From: Pseudomonas congelans
GTDB taxonomy: Bacteria > Pseudomonadota > Gammaproteobacteria > Pseudomonadales > Pseudomonadaceae
Assembly (NCBI RefSeq): GCF_900103225.1
Contig: NZ_FNJH01000003.1
Span: 129,958 to 193,957, forward strand
Length of the DNA: 64,000 nucleotides
Direction: 5' to 3'
Position numbers and translations under genes: made by a program. Positions 45,089-53,718 of this stretch are shown piece after piece (position 1 is the first letter of the stretch; each line of letters opens with the position of its first letter). The notes under the pieces were generated by a model. That model ran no database searches. It had not been told where the DNA came from and saw nothing but the letters and a program-made list of their open reading frames with translations.

Positions 45089-45175
45089 CGCCACTTATCG
45101 TGTCCATCGCTCCATGTGACTATCGTGCCAATGCTCAGCGTTGGCACGCATTTCGTGACGCTCCGCGTCATATCC
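45089..45175. repeat. Dispersed intergenic repeat, copy 5 (partial)
   Basis: CACTTATCGTGTCCATCGCTC, then TATCGTGCCAATGCTCAGCG, and GTGACGCTCCGCGTCATATC, matching blocks of copies 1-4. Confidence 0.65.
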
Positions 45176-45278
45176 AAGCCATCAGGCAAATGCCTGATCA
45201 CTCACAACTCCGGCTTCTGGCCGGAGGCCGTGGGGCGCACCGGTCGACGTTTCGCTGACCCGCTTCTGCCCGTAGGGC

Positions 45279-45301
45279 GTAGGAGCGAACTTGTTCGCGA
45301 T
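45279..45301. repeat. Pseudomonas REP element
   Basis: GTAGGAGCGAACTTGTTCGC plus GAT, the standard Pseudomonas REP with imperfect palindrome GCGAACTTGTTCGC. A single copy is visible here. Confidence 0.8.
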
Positions 45302-45509
45302 CTGCCGGGAACCGGCAGCAAAACCTGTGTATACGTTACGTCCTTGGCAACCAAATCTCAGATTGGCCTAGCCATGCCTCATTGCCAAATAGGCTCACCG
45401 AACAACCCGAATCCCCAACAACCACCTCAACAAACAAAATTTGATGGCTCAATACCATCATGGTAAAACCTTGCAACAGACACTCGTCTGCACTCGCTAA
45501 GGAATAGCC

Positions 45510-45800
45510 ATGAAAAAGACAGGGACAGGCCTCTTCGCCACACTCGCGTTGCTCTGCGCTTTCACCGTGCAGGCCAGAGAAACCCAGGTAACAGATACCT
45601 CAATCGTCAAAGCCATCATCCAGGAATCCATAGACAGCTACCCCGGCCGCTGCCCGTGCCCCTACAACTCTGCCCGCAATGGCAGTCAATGTGGCAAACG
45701 CAGCGCTTACAGCCGCAAAGGCGGCTACGCGCCCATCTGCTACAAGGATGACGTCAACAAAGAAATGATCAACGACTACCGACGCCGCCTGAAAGGCTGA
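45510..45800 (+). CDS. Small cysteine-rich exported protein
   Basis: A 96-residue precursor. The signal peptide (MKKTGTGLFATLALLCAFTVQA) is cleaved before RETQ. The mature peptide has the pattern YPGRCPCPYNSARNGSQCG, KRSAYSRKGG and APICYKDDV, i.e. four cysteines likely forming two disulfides. Short exported proteins with this CxCPY-RSAYS-CY pattern recur near mobile DNA and nuclease genes in proteobacteria, but no function is established. A TAAGGA site precedes the start. It converges with the BRO-N gene. Confidence 0.8.
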   Translation: MKKTGTGLFATLALLCAFTVQARETQVTDTSIVKAIIQESIDSYPGRCPCPYNSARNGSQCGKRSAYSRKGGYAPICYKDDVNKEMINDYRRRLKG

Positions 45801-45852
45801 TCCGACTAGACACAATGGCCGTCACCCACACGTCACGGCCATCACCACGCAT

Positions 45853-46437
45853 TCAACCCAGCCGAGAAGCAGGCAGCACTGCCCGCCACCAAGACCTGCC
45901 TGAACTGCGCGGCCGCGCCTCAACCTGCATCTGCGGATGCGCCAACAGCATCGGCATATCCCGCAACCGTATCCACGGCTCGCTGTGCCAGTGCAACAGA
46001 CTCACCGACAACCCCGGCCACTGCAGCATGCTCAGGTTCGGCGTGCAGTCATCGAACGGCACCTGCCCATCCCGCAACGCAGGCACCACCTCATGGGTAA
46101 TCCACTGCCGCAACCCGCGATTCTCCGCGTGATAGTGATGCACCATCATCGCGTACGCCCCTGACTCACTGACCATCAGCTCTGACTGTGCTTCGCCATG
46201 CAGGTCGAGCGTGATCATCCGGTGCTGGTCGGCGTCCAGCTTGCGCAGCGTCCGCTCGTTCAAAGGCCAGCCGATCATGCGACCCAGATCGCGGGCGCTG
46301 AACCAGGGTTGGTTTTCGAGGAGTAGGGCGAGGAGTTGGCGGTTGTGGCGGTGAAAGGGGGTTGGGGTGAGGAGTTTAGGTGCTTTAGCCTCGGCAGGGC
46401 GGGGCGTGTGATTGCTCACTAACCGGTTTTTAAACAT
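45853..46437 (-). CDS. BRO-N domain protein (antirepressor-like)
   Basis: A 194-residue protein with an N-terminal BRO domain (about residues 30-120: WFSARDLGRMIGWPLN, LDADQHRMITLDL, MVSESGAYAMMVHHYH, LRQWITHEVVPAL), the DNA-binding module of phage antirepressors and baculovirus BRO proteins. The usual C-terminal KilA or Ant domain is missing and is replaced by about 65 residues without recognisable features. It is probably a domesticated or leftover phage-type regulator. Confidence 0.85.
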   Translation of the reverse strand: MFKNRLVSNHTPRPAEAKAPKLLTPTPFHRHNRQLLALLLENQPWFSARDLGRMIGWPLNERTLRKLDADQHRMITLDLHGEAQSELMVSESGAYAMMVHHYHAENRGLRQWITHEVVPALRDGQVPFDDCTPNLSMLQWPGLSVSLLHWHSEPWIRLRDMPMLLAHPQMQVEARPRSSGRSWWRAVLPASRLG

Positions 46438-46874
46438 TTACGATGATCTCTGTTTGATAGCTTCTTAGGGCTAAGGTGTCGGGAGCTAAGAAACCCCAAA
46501 CAGAAGGCCGGACATATTCCCCTTGCAGGTCTTGTATTAGTCCACTCCCGACATGACAGAAAATTCAGGACGTGCAGCCGAAAGCCGCACGTACCAAAGC
46601 CGCATTGTATCGGAAGCGGTCATCCCGCTGTTTGAAGCGTTTCTTAGGCGCGGCACAAGTGTAGGCTCCGACTCGCATCGCTGCAACAAGCCACTCTGTA
46701 GGATATTTCTGAAAAAACTTCAAGTCTAGGTGTAGTCGTTCTTTACCTGTAGTGGTTATCTGTTTATCGTGTAGGAAACCTCCTGTAGGGTGCCATTTTT
46801 TCAATTAGGTCATTCACCTTCACAGGCAACAAAAGAGTATCCGCCCAAATTTAGGCGAGCCATAGGTATGCACA
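46438..46874. other. Intergenic between BRO-N and EVE-HNH genes
   Basis: No well-supported gene. A minus-strand frame at 46565-46804 could encode 79 basic, Lys/Arg/Phe-rich residues, but has no clear ribosome-binding site or homologue I know. Small inverted repeats (for example around 46575-46592) and the operator-like palindrome at 46842 are present. Base composition begins to fall here. Confidence 0.45.
46842..46857. promoter_or_regulatory. Palindrome upstream of EVE-HNH gene
   Basis: CGCCCAAATTTAGGCG, 7 of 8 pairs matched, 17 bases before the ATG. Its position suits an operator that overlaps the translation start region. Confidence 0.35.
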
Positions 46875-47831
46875 ATGCGATATTGGTGGGTCAATCATAA
46901 GCAGACGTCCCAATATGAGATATCAGGCGGTTTTCTTTGGTCTCCGATGTATAAAGCTGACGGCAAGAGCAATTACTTTTACAATACTTTGCGACAAGCT
47001 TCACCTGGGGATCTTGTAATTTCATATGCAAACTCTCAGATTCGCTATGTAGGCTTAGTAACTAATTTTGCATCACCTGCGCCAAAACCCCCTTCATTTA
47101 GGCAGGCTGGTGAGAATTGGGACAAAAAAAATGGTTGGGTTTTACCTGTTGAATGGAGAGCTTTAAAAACGCCAGTATTTCCAAAGCAATATATAGAGGT
47201 TCTTAGAGATACATTGCCAAAAAAATATTCACCTATCAGTCCCGTGACTGGTAAAGGCCATCAAGGAGTTTATCTAACTGAAGTTGGCGAGCAGGTTTTT
47301 AATGTCTTAAAAGTGGGGTTTGTTTCTGAGCCTATTGCAGTTTTTTTTGACGAAAATAGAAAAGATAAAGTTCTCGATGATATTGATTTTGCCATCGAGA
47401 AAAATATATTGGTTGATCAGAGTCTTAGTGAAACTGTCAAGCAGGCAACTATTAGTGCGCGTAGAGGTCAGGGGTTATTTAGAAAAAGAGTATCTGAGTT
47501 CGAAAAGTCTTGCAGGCTAACTGGTGTAGATACACCCGAGCTATTGATTGCGAGCCATATTAAGCCTTGGAGAGTTTGTGAGACTGCAGAACAACGACTC
47601 GACGGTGCAAATGGATTATTGCTAACCCCTAATGCAGATCTATTGTTTGATCGTGGATTAATAAGTTTTGGTGACGATGGGGATGTCTTAATCTCTAATC
47701 TCATAAAGGAATTAGACTTAAGAAAACTGGGGGTCGAACAGGCGTGCTTGCAAAAAGTAGGTGGCTTTCATGATCGTCAGAAAATATATTTAGAATATCA
47801 TCGTAAAAGAGTTTTTATAGGGGGCGTCTAA
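46875..47831 (+). CDS. EVE-domain HNH endonuclease (modification-sensing type)
   Basis: A 318-residue, AT-rich gene. The N-terminal half matches EVE/PUA-like reader domains that bind modified bases (RYWWVNHKQTSQYEISGGFL, ASPGDLVISYANSQIRYVG, GWVLPVEWRAL). The C-terminal half is the HNH_2 nuclease module: ARRGQGLFRKRV, CRLTGVD, LLIASHIKPWR, DGANGLLLTPNADLLFDRG and SFGDDGDVLIS. His in SHIKPW and Asn in DGANGL fit the metal/catalytic positions. Such fusions are type IV-like restriction enzymes that cut DNA carrying modified bases, an anti-phage role. It converges with the DUF262 gene, sharing a terminator. The very low GC content suggests recent acquisition. Confidence 0.85.
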   Translation: MRYWWVNHKQTSQYEISGGFLWSPMYKADGKSNYFYNTLRQASPGDLVISYANSQIRYVGLVTNFASPAPKPPSFRQAGENWDKKNGWVLPVEWRALKTPVFPKQYIEVLRDTLPKKYSPISPVTGKGHQGVYLTEVGEQVFNVLKVGFVSEPIAVFFDENRKDKVLDDIDFAIEKNILVDQSLSETVKQATISARRGQGLFRKRVSEFEKSCRLTGVDTPELLIASHIKPWRVCETAEQRLDGANGLLLTPNADLLFDRGLISFGDDGDVLISNLIKELDLRKLGVEQACLQKVGGFHDRQKIYLEYHRKRVFIGGV

Positions 47832-48019
47832 CGCTTTGTTGGATGGAGGGGTGAGGTTTTATTTTAATATAATTTGTTGATTTTTCTTGGGTTGATATAT
47901 GGCTTGTAATTTGCTTGTGTTTTTTTTGGTTTTTGATAAGCGTCAGGAATAATAAGGCTTTGTACGTTTTCCTAAGTTCTAGATTTTTAATTGCTGTGGG
48001 GTTTTGTTGTGGGGTAATT

Positions 48020-48060
48020 AAACTCAGCGTCGATTATCGATTATAATCGATGCTGAGTTT
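48020..48060. terminator. Bidirectional terminator, 18-bp stem
   Basis: AAACTCAGCGTCGATTAT pairs with 48043-48060, one G-T pair and a five-base loop. It sits between the converging EVE-HNH and DUF262/DUF1524 genes and has A- and T-ends on either side. Confidence 0.85.
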
Positions 48061-48065
48061 GATGT

Positions 48066-49801
48066 TTATACTTTGTCGATCGTGATTATAGAATTGTATA
48101 ATTCATGTCCTAGAGCACTTGTTCTTTTGTCAATCTGCGTGTCTGTCCATACAGAGATTTTATTTTCTGAGATGTGTTTTGTTAGCGTTGAGACGGTTTT
48201 AAGTGCTGATTTATTGTAATAGGATAATTTTTTAATTAAGTTACTGTCTTTGGGGATGTTGTTGTTTATCTTGGCTGCTAGAGGGACTAAATTGCCTACT
48301 TTTCCCATGGCGTCACCTCCAAGACTTTGGTCCTGAATATGTTCTAACGAGAACTCGTCTAGCTTTAATTCATTGTTTCCTTGGTGGAATGCCTCTGCCT
48401 TCGAGAAAAGATACTGTATTAGTTTTTTGTCTTTCTCATATTCTTTGCAGAACCATAGGTTAGAAAAGCTTTCAATGAAGACAGTTTCACTAGGGAGTTT
48501 TTGTATCAGACTTTCTATAAGGTCGTTTAGTATTTTTTTGCTTTCATTTTTTGAGCCGGAAAAGCGTATTTCTTTAGCTGATTTAGCGTATTTTCCATCG
48601 AGACCTGATGCTCTGCTCGAGCAGACTGCAGTAAATATAAAGTGAAAATGCTCCAAAGATCTTAAGATTTGTATCAGATGTGTCGTATTTATGTTTTTTC
48701 GATTTTCCAACAGCGCCAGTAGAAATGGCCTAGTTTGAGTTACTTTAAAAAGATTCATGGCTGTCAAGCTTGAGTATATGCTTTTTTCGGCTTGTCCTTT
48801 CCAATCACTTTCTAATGGATTGCAAATTTTGTTGTACGTGCTAGCTTCAGATGTTAAAGCTTCTAAGAAAGTTTTTGGATCACCAATTTCTTTGGATTTA
48901 ACTAAAAGCTTGAAGCTTTTGTAAATTCGATCCTCACTGGAATAACCATATTTTGAGTTCCAGTGGTGCCGAAAAAAAGTTTCTATATCGACAGGTATTT
49001 GCCGACTTCTCAATGATTCTCCCATTTTTTTCCAGGTGCTTTTTGTGTTGTCATGGGGATGAGTTCTTTTGAGGTTTTTAAATATCCAATTTTTTATGAG
49101 GTCCACAGAAGAAAGACTCATGCCGCGAGCATTTAGAGTCTCAAAAATTGAATATGCGTCATCCTCTTTTTTTACGTTTATATAAATAAATTTTAGATGA
49201 TTAAGAGTCTGCTCCCTTACAGCTTTTAAGGAGTCTATGTATGTTATTTCTTTGAAGGTAGTAGTTAGTGATTTTTTTCAAGCTTTGTTTTGAAGAAGAT
49301 GAAGGTATCATTTAAAAGTTTTTCTTCGTCGCTAGATGGCGTGCTATTGTTTTCAGGCTTTATGTATTGTATTTCATTTTGGAAAAAAGGCTTGGGGGTT
49401 TCGTTTATTAGCTTAAAGTATGTAGCTCCGTCATTGTCTGTGCCCTCTATATAGTTTTTATACAATGCTTGTCCGATGCTAGCTTCACCGGCTGTGTTAA
49501 AGGCTTCAGCCAAGGCGCGAAGTAATATAGTTAGCGTAGTTAAGCGTTGTTGTCCATCAACTATACTGTGTTCGAATGATGCGTCATCGCCTATTAAAAC
49601 TAATGAGCCTATAAAGTAATCTTCATTTTTTAAAGATTTGCTGCCTTTTCTTAGTGGTGATATGCAGGCGGTGACGTCTTCCCAAAACTCTCCAACTTCC
49701 TCCTTTGTCCACGAATATTCTCTTTGGAAGCGAGGTACCACATATTTTTTATTAAGTGAGAAAATTTCGTTAACATTCTTTGTATACGCGTGTAATTCCA
49801 T
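48066..49801 (-). pseudogene. DUF262/DUF1524 (GmrSD-like) gene with frameshift
   Basis: Two adjacent frames form one protein of the GmrSD family, type IV restriction-like enzymes. Part 1 (49801-49265, 178 residues) has the DUF262 marks VVPRFQREYSWTKEE and SIVDGQQRLTTLTIL. Part 2 is open from just past the break (an in-frame ATG is at 49121) and has AYSIFETLNARG, SLSSVDLIKNW and the C-terminal HNH motif LEHIQDQSLGG with GNLVPLAAKINN. The break is in an A7 run (49272-49278). A -1 shift on A AAA AAT there joins both parts into 578 residues, a normal length. It is therefore a decayed gene, a sequencing slip, or a programmed frameshift. AT-rich, 76 bases downstream of nrdB. Confidence 0.85.
49271..49277 (-). 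promoter_or_regulatory. Slippery heptamer A AAA AAT at the DUF262 frameshift
   Basis: On the minus strand the reading frame of part 1 runs GAA AAA AAT CAC TAA. The heptamer fits X XXY YYZ, and a -1 slip leads exactly to the frame of part 2 (AAA AAA TCA CTA). A7 is also a site for RNA polymerase slippage. Confidence 0.55.
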
Positions 49802-49818
49802 GGATATAATCCTAAAGA

Positions 49819-49843
49819 AAGGCCCCGTATTCTACGAGGCCTT
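49819..49843 (-). terminator. nrdB terminator
   Basis: Stem AAGGCC-CGTA / TACG-GGCCTT with one mismatch and a three-base loop. On the minus strand it is followed by TCTTTAGG, 35 bases after nrdB. Confidence 0.75.
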
Positions 49844-49877
49844 AGGTGGTTTTATGAAGTTGCCACTATGTTATGCA

Positions 49878-51125
49878 TCAATCCCAGCTCAACGCCCCAC
49901 CAGTCTGATACTCAATCACTCTCGTCTCAAAGAAATTCTTCTCTTTCTTCAGGTCCATGATCTCGCTCATCCAAGGGAACGGGTTGGTCGTCCCTGGATA
50001 CTCTTCCTTCAAGCCAATCTGGCTCAAACGACGGTTAGCGATGAATTTCAGGTAGTCCTCCATCATCGCTGCGTTCATGCCGAGTACGCCGCGAGGCATG
50101 GTGTCGCGGGCGTATTCGATTTCCAGCTGGGTGCCTTGCAGGATCATCTGCGTGGCTTCTTCTTTCATCTCGGCATCCCACAGGTGCGGGTTTTCGATTT
50201 TGATCTGGTTGATCACGTCGATGCCGAAGTTCAGGTGCATGGACTCGTCGCGCAGGATGTACTGGAACTGCTCGGCGACGCCGGTCATCTTGTTGCGGCG
50301 GCCCATGGAGAGGATCTGGGTGAAGCCGCAATAGAAGAAGATGCCTTCCAGTACGCAGTAGTAGGCGATCAGGTTGCGCAGCAGCTCTTTGTCGGTTTCG
50401 ACGGTGCCGGTTTCGAACTTCGGATCGGAGATCGAACGGGTGTACTTCAGGCCCCAGGCTGCTTTTTTAGCGACCGACGGGATCTCGTGGTACATGTTGA
50501 AGATCTCGCCTTCATCCATGGCCAGCGATTCGATGCAGTACTGGTAGGCGTGGGTGTGGATCGCCTCTTCGAAGGCCTGGCGCAGGATGTACTGGCGGCA
50601 CTCCGGGTTGGTGATCAAACGGTACACGGCCAGTACCAGGTTGTTGGCAACCAACGAGTCGGCAGTGGAGAAGAAGCCCAGGTTGCGCATGACGATGCGG
50701 CGCTCGTCGTCGGTCAGGCCTTCCGGGTTTTTCCAGAGGGCGATGTCGGCGGTCATGTTGACTTCTTGCGGCATCCAGTGGTTTGCGCAACCGTCCAGGT
50801 ACTTCTGCCAGGCCCAGTCGTACTTGAAAGGTACGAGCTGGTTGAGGTCGGCGCGGCAGTTGATCATCATTTTTTCATCAACGGCGACGCGGGCGGCGGC
50901 GCCTTCGAGTTCGGCCAGACCTTCAGCAACGTCCAGTGCGTCCAGCGCTTTCTTGGCACGGATCAGTGCAGCGGAGTCGGCGGCGGTTACTGCGCGGGCT
51001 TCCTGTGCAGCCAGGCCACCGGCGCTGTCGAGGCGGTCCATGTTGGCTTCGTTGGCATGACCGGCGTTGGTCGCTTTGGCGACTACTTCGCCGTCTTCCT
51101 TATCGAATTCGTCCCAGCTCAGCAT
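49878..51125 (-). CDS. nrdB: Ribonucleotide reductase class Ia, beta subunit
   Basis: A 415-residue radical-bearing subunit that works with NrdA to make deoxyribonucleotides. Metal-ligand segments are [24 protein letters not shown] and [10 protein letters not shown], and the radical Tyr sits near the diiron site. About 60 N-terminal residues (Ala/Asp/Glu-rich, from [12 protein letters not shown]) precede the conserved core, as in pseudomonad NrdB. The ATG at 51125 is used because [12 protein letters not shown] is the usual start. nrdA lies 9.2 kb away on the same strand, not next to it. Confidence 0.96.
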   Translation of the reverse strand: MLSWDEFDKEDGEVVAKATNAGHANEANMDRLDSAGGLAAQEARAVTAADSAALIRAKKALDALDVAEGLAELEGAAARVAVDEKMMINCRADLNQLVPFKYDWAWQKYLDGCANHWMPQEVNMTADIALWKNPEGLTDDERRIVMRNLGFFSTADSLVANNLVLAVYRLITNPECRQYILRQAFEEAIHTHAYQYCIESLAMDEGEIFNMYHEIPSVAKKAAWGLKYTRSISDPKFETGTVETDKELLRNLIAYYCVLEGIFFYCGFTQILSMGRRNKMTGVAEQFQYILRDESMHLNFGIDVINQIKIENPHLWDAEMKEEATQMILQGTQLEIEYARDTMPRGVLGMNAAMMEDYLKFIANRRLSQIGLKEEYPGTTNPFPWMSEIMDLKKEKNFFETRVIEYQTGGALSWD

Positions 51126-51794
51126 GGTGTACGTCTCCTGCCTGAGGGGTTGCCTGTGGCACCCCTGTTGGATTTTCAAAGTATGGGCTGCCAGCGTCGC
51201 GCTGAACGTGCGCTGGCAATGGAATTTTTTACTCGGGGTCTGTTGTCGCGATCGGCCGGCTTATGAGTGTGCCGGTCGCTCTTTGAATGTGCTGCCGAGG
51301 CTGTGCCTCACAGGCGAGCAGATCGAAAACTCGAGGTTGCTTTCAGACAAGCCAGGTTTGCTTTTGCAAATGGTCATTTGAGTACCCTTGAGCGAGCGCG
51401 GATTATACAGATTTTCTCCGGCTCTTGTGCGTGCGTGACTGACTTTGATGCGGGAATTACACCTGTTTTTCGATAGTCTCGCCGTCCGGTGAACCGGCTC
51501 GTGAATGCTCGATGTCGAGGCGTAAATCCCTTATGTAGTGTTTTTTTCGAATCTGGGGCGCAGCATATAGTGATGCGAGAATTGCTGCAATCGGCCCGGC
51601 AAGGAGATTCGAGGTCATCCTTCAGGATGTGATGTGCGTCAATGCATCCCTGCTGCATGCAGATCGGGGGCTGTGAAGGACAAGGGCTGATCGCAGGCAT
51701 GGGATCGGCCTGAATGACAGGCGACGAATGGTTATGGGCGGTGCAATTGTGCATCGCTCATAACCGGCGCGTTGGTCATGCCTGACGTGCTCGC
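51126..51794. other. Intergenic ahead of nrdB, with large hairpin
   Basis: About 670 bases without a credible gene. It should carry the independent nrdB promoter. A minus-strand frame at 51374-51754 has odd Cys/His/Pro composition and no ribosome-binding site. The strong hairpin at 51730-51765 is the only clear element. Confidence 0.5.
51730..51765. terminator. 16-bp hairpin after first acetyltransferase gene
   Basis: GGTTATGGGCGGTGCA pairs with 51750-51765 (two G-T pairs, four-base loop ATTG). It lies 30 bases past the minus-strand stop at 51795, so it probably ends that transcript, though there is no long T-run. Confidence 0.55.
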
Positions 51795-52364
51795 TCACAG
51801 CGCCAGAATATACTCATGAAAAACTCTGGGCCCGTGTTGTTCATCCTTGAAACGGGTGAAGCCTATGCTCGTGGCCAGCCCGTCCATAGCCAGATTTCCG
51901 GACGCGTCCATCGACGATATTTTGCTGAAACCCTCACTCGTCGCCGTTTCCATGAGGTGCCTCATCGACGCTGTCGCCACGCCGCGACGTTGCCAGCTTT
52001 CGGAAACCGCAATGGCAAACTCGCAATGAGCATCGCCTTCATAGGCACCGTAGCGCGCTACGCCGATTTCGGTCAGCTCATCGTTTTCAAAGGCCAGTGC
52101 GATGTAGGCCACGCGATTGTGCAAATCGACGTCCATAAGTTGATCGTGCACTTTTGCATATTTGCTGAACGACCCCAGAAAGCGAAAATGCGCCATGCCC
52201 TTTCCCAGGTCATTCAGGAAGGAGAACTCTCTGTCACGGTCCTTATCCGCCAACTGACGAATCAGCATCGGGGTGCCATCGCGTAGCTTCTCGACCCAGA
52301 ACCCGTCGACCAGATCGTCAGTGTCTTCGTTGAAGCGTTTGAGGATGTCTGCTGTGTAGGGCAT
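51795..52364 (-). CDS. GNAT acetyltransferase, copy 1
   Basis: A 189-residue N-acetyltransferase. Core features are MLIRQLADKDRDREFSFLND, HFRFLGSF, DVDLHNRVAYIALAF, LTEIGVARY and the acetyl-CoA loop SWQRRGVATASMRHLM. It is a clear paralogue of the gene at 55649-56221 in the same cluster. The Arg-x-x-Gly motif is intact. The ATG at 52364 is chosen over a longer frame because it has a ribosome-binding site and the upstream part is poor. Possible targets are proteins or metabolites in the acetyl-phosphate/phosphoketolase module; this is inference. Confidence 0.88.
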   Translation of the reverse strand: MPYTADILKRFNEDTDDLVDGFWVEKLRDGTPMLIRQLADKDRDREFSFLNDLGKGMAHFRFLGSFSKYAKVHDQLMDVDLHNRVAYIALAFENDELTEIGVARYGAYEGDAHCEFAIAVSESWQRRGVATASMRHLMETATSEGFSKISSMDASGNLAMDGLATSIGFTRFKDEQHGPRVFHEYILAL

Positions 52365-52463
52365 GCGAGTAGCTCCGGATGAAAGAGGGGAATGTCCATT
52401 GCAGCCTGGTCCGGCCAACGCACCGCGGTTATCGGCTCGCTAAACCGGTCTGCAGACAGTCGG

Positions 52464-53111
52464 TCAATTGATGAGCAGATGGTTGTCCACGTTCTTTACA
52501 CCTGGTACTGCCCAGGCGGCATGTTCGACCGCTTTGCGTTCACGCCAGCGGTGAACGTAGCCTTCGAGCTTCACTTGATTGCCTTCGGCGGTAACGCGAA
52601 TTGTGCTGGCATCCAGTTCCGAGCTTCGTGCCAGGGCCTGCTCGATCAGTGTCTTGATGTCCAGGGTTGCGGCTTTCGGTTTGACGGTCAGCCTGTTGTC
52701 GAGGCCAGTGACCCCAGCAAGGGTGTTGATGGCTTTTTGTGCGGCTTCTTTCTGGTACTGCCACTCCACATCGCCTTCAAGCGTTACACGTCCCTGCTGC
52801 ACTTTGACCTGTATGGCCAGGTCGGGCGATATCGCGTTCCAGCGAATCAGGTCCAGACAGCGCGCTGCGATCACGCTGTCGTCGATGTAGAGATCACTCG
52901 GCACCCGCACTTCGAGTTCCTCAGCCACAGCTCTTACGCCTTTGACGCTTTTGACTGCGCGCTCGGCCGCGATTTTTTCAGCGAAGCTTTTCACATGCCC
53001 GCTGAGGACCACCACGCCGTTATCTATCGCAACGCCAATCGCGCCGGCATCGATGTGAGGCAGAAATTCAAGCTCGTCCAGAATCGTTCGGCGTAACGTC
53101 AGGTCGTTCAT
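52464..53111 (-). CDS. Triple BON-domain protein
   Basis: A 215-residue protein made of three BON domains, at about residues 4-72, 76-145 and 149-215: GVVVLSGHVKSFAEKIAAERAVK, GRVTLEGDVEWQYQKEAAQKAI and NQVKLEGYVHRWRERKAVEHAA. There is no signal peptide, so unlike OsmY it appears cytoplasmic. BON modules are thought to bind membrane or phospholipid surfaces under stress. The ATG at 53111 follows AGGA; a TTG two codons earlier is less likely. Confidence 0.9.
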   Translation of the reverse strand: MNDLTLRRTILDELEFLPHIDAGAIGVAIDNGVVVLSGHVKSFAEKIAAERAVKSVKGVRAVAEELEVRVPSDLYIDDSVIAARCLDLIRWNAISPDLAIQVKVQQGRVTLEGDVEWQYQKEAAQKAINTLAGVTGLDNRLTVKPKAATLDIKTLIEQALARSSELDASTIRVTAEGNQVKLEGYVHRWRERKAVEHAAWAVPGVKNVDNHLLIN

Positions 53112-53243
53112 GCTCAATCCTCTTGATGATGGACGGCGCGGCTATTTTTTTCGTGCCGCAGTCACAGCAGTGAATACCCTTCTGCAGGTCAAACATTGAG
53201 TTTTGTCAGTTAAAGCTGCGTTGCAGCACAACGGCCCGTCTGC

Positions 53244-53693
53244 TTATCGGCGTCGCTCCATGCGGTTGGCGTGTGTGCCCCAGTACTTCTGCATCTCGAT
53301 AAACAAGAAGGAAGCCGTCCAGGTGATGAGCACCAGCCCTGTCAGGGCTTCGAGTCCTGTGAGGTATTTGAGCGGGCCAGTGGGCGTGATGTCGCCAAAA
53401 CCGATGGTGGTGAACGTGGTGAACGAGAAGTACACAGAATCCATGAAACTGCCGTCGAAGTTGCCCGTCAGGCGACCGAGTGAGTCGGAGCGGTTCATCA
53501 GGTAATAGCCCAGTGCGAATATCCAGACTTCAATGGCATGGGCGGCCAGCGCGCCCAAGACGGCGAATACCATCCTGAACCGGTGCCAGAGATGCAGTCT
53601 GGGCATCAGTTGGTTCAGGCGCATCAGGCATTCGTAATGAACAATGACCACCGTGGTGATGATCAGAATATTGATCAGTGTGATGGCGATCAT
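53244..53693 (-). CDS. Two-helix potassium channel (Ion_trans_2)
   Basis: A 149-residue membrane protein. After an N-terminal hydrophobic segment (IAITLINILIITTVVIV), a second helix (FAVLGALAAHAIEVWIFALGYY), a pore loop and a final helix follow. The selectivity filter is FTTIGFGDITP, close to the K+ consensus TxGYGD with Phe for Tyr. No regulatory RCK domain. It could adjust membrane potential or K+ during low oxygen or stress, given its neighbours. Confidence 0.9.
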   Translation of the reverse strand: MIAITLINILIITTVVIVHYECLMRLNQLMPRLHLWHRFRMVFAVLGALAAHAIEVWIFALGYYLMNRSDSLGRLTGNFDGSFMDSVYFSFTTFTTIGFGDITPTGPLKYLTGLEALTGLVLITWTASFLFIEMQKYWGTHANRMERRR

Positions 53694-53718
53694 CGGAGGA
53701 TTTCCCGCCCAGGCTGAT

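Larger units (their letters stand above)
45050..45509. other. Intergenic with repeat and REP element
   Basis: About 460 bases, no gene. Contains dispersed-repeat copy 5, a Pseudomonas REP sequence and a pair of TCTGCCGGGA/ACCGGCAG arms. The final 100 bases are A/C-rich (CAACAACC runs) and lead into the small secreted-protein gene. Confidence 0.5.

Noticed and set aside
45310..45500. Possible small RNA or CRISPR-like repeats in the A/C-rich tract after the REP element
   Set aside because: No regular repeat-spacer pattern and no promoter/terminator pair.
46565..46804. Possible 79-residue minus-strand protein
   Set aside because: Composition is not impossible, but there is no ribosome-binding site, no conserved motif and no context. 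Not called as a gene.
51374..51754. 126-residue minus-strand frame upstream of nrdB
   Set aside because: Very Cys/His/Pro-rich, no recognisable fold, covers a hairpin, no start signal.
53185..53205. TTGAGTTTTGTCAG as a third ANR box before the BON gene
   Set aside because: Too many departures from TTGAT-N4-ATCAA to support a call.
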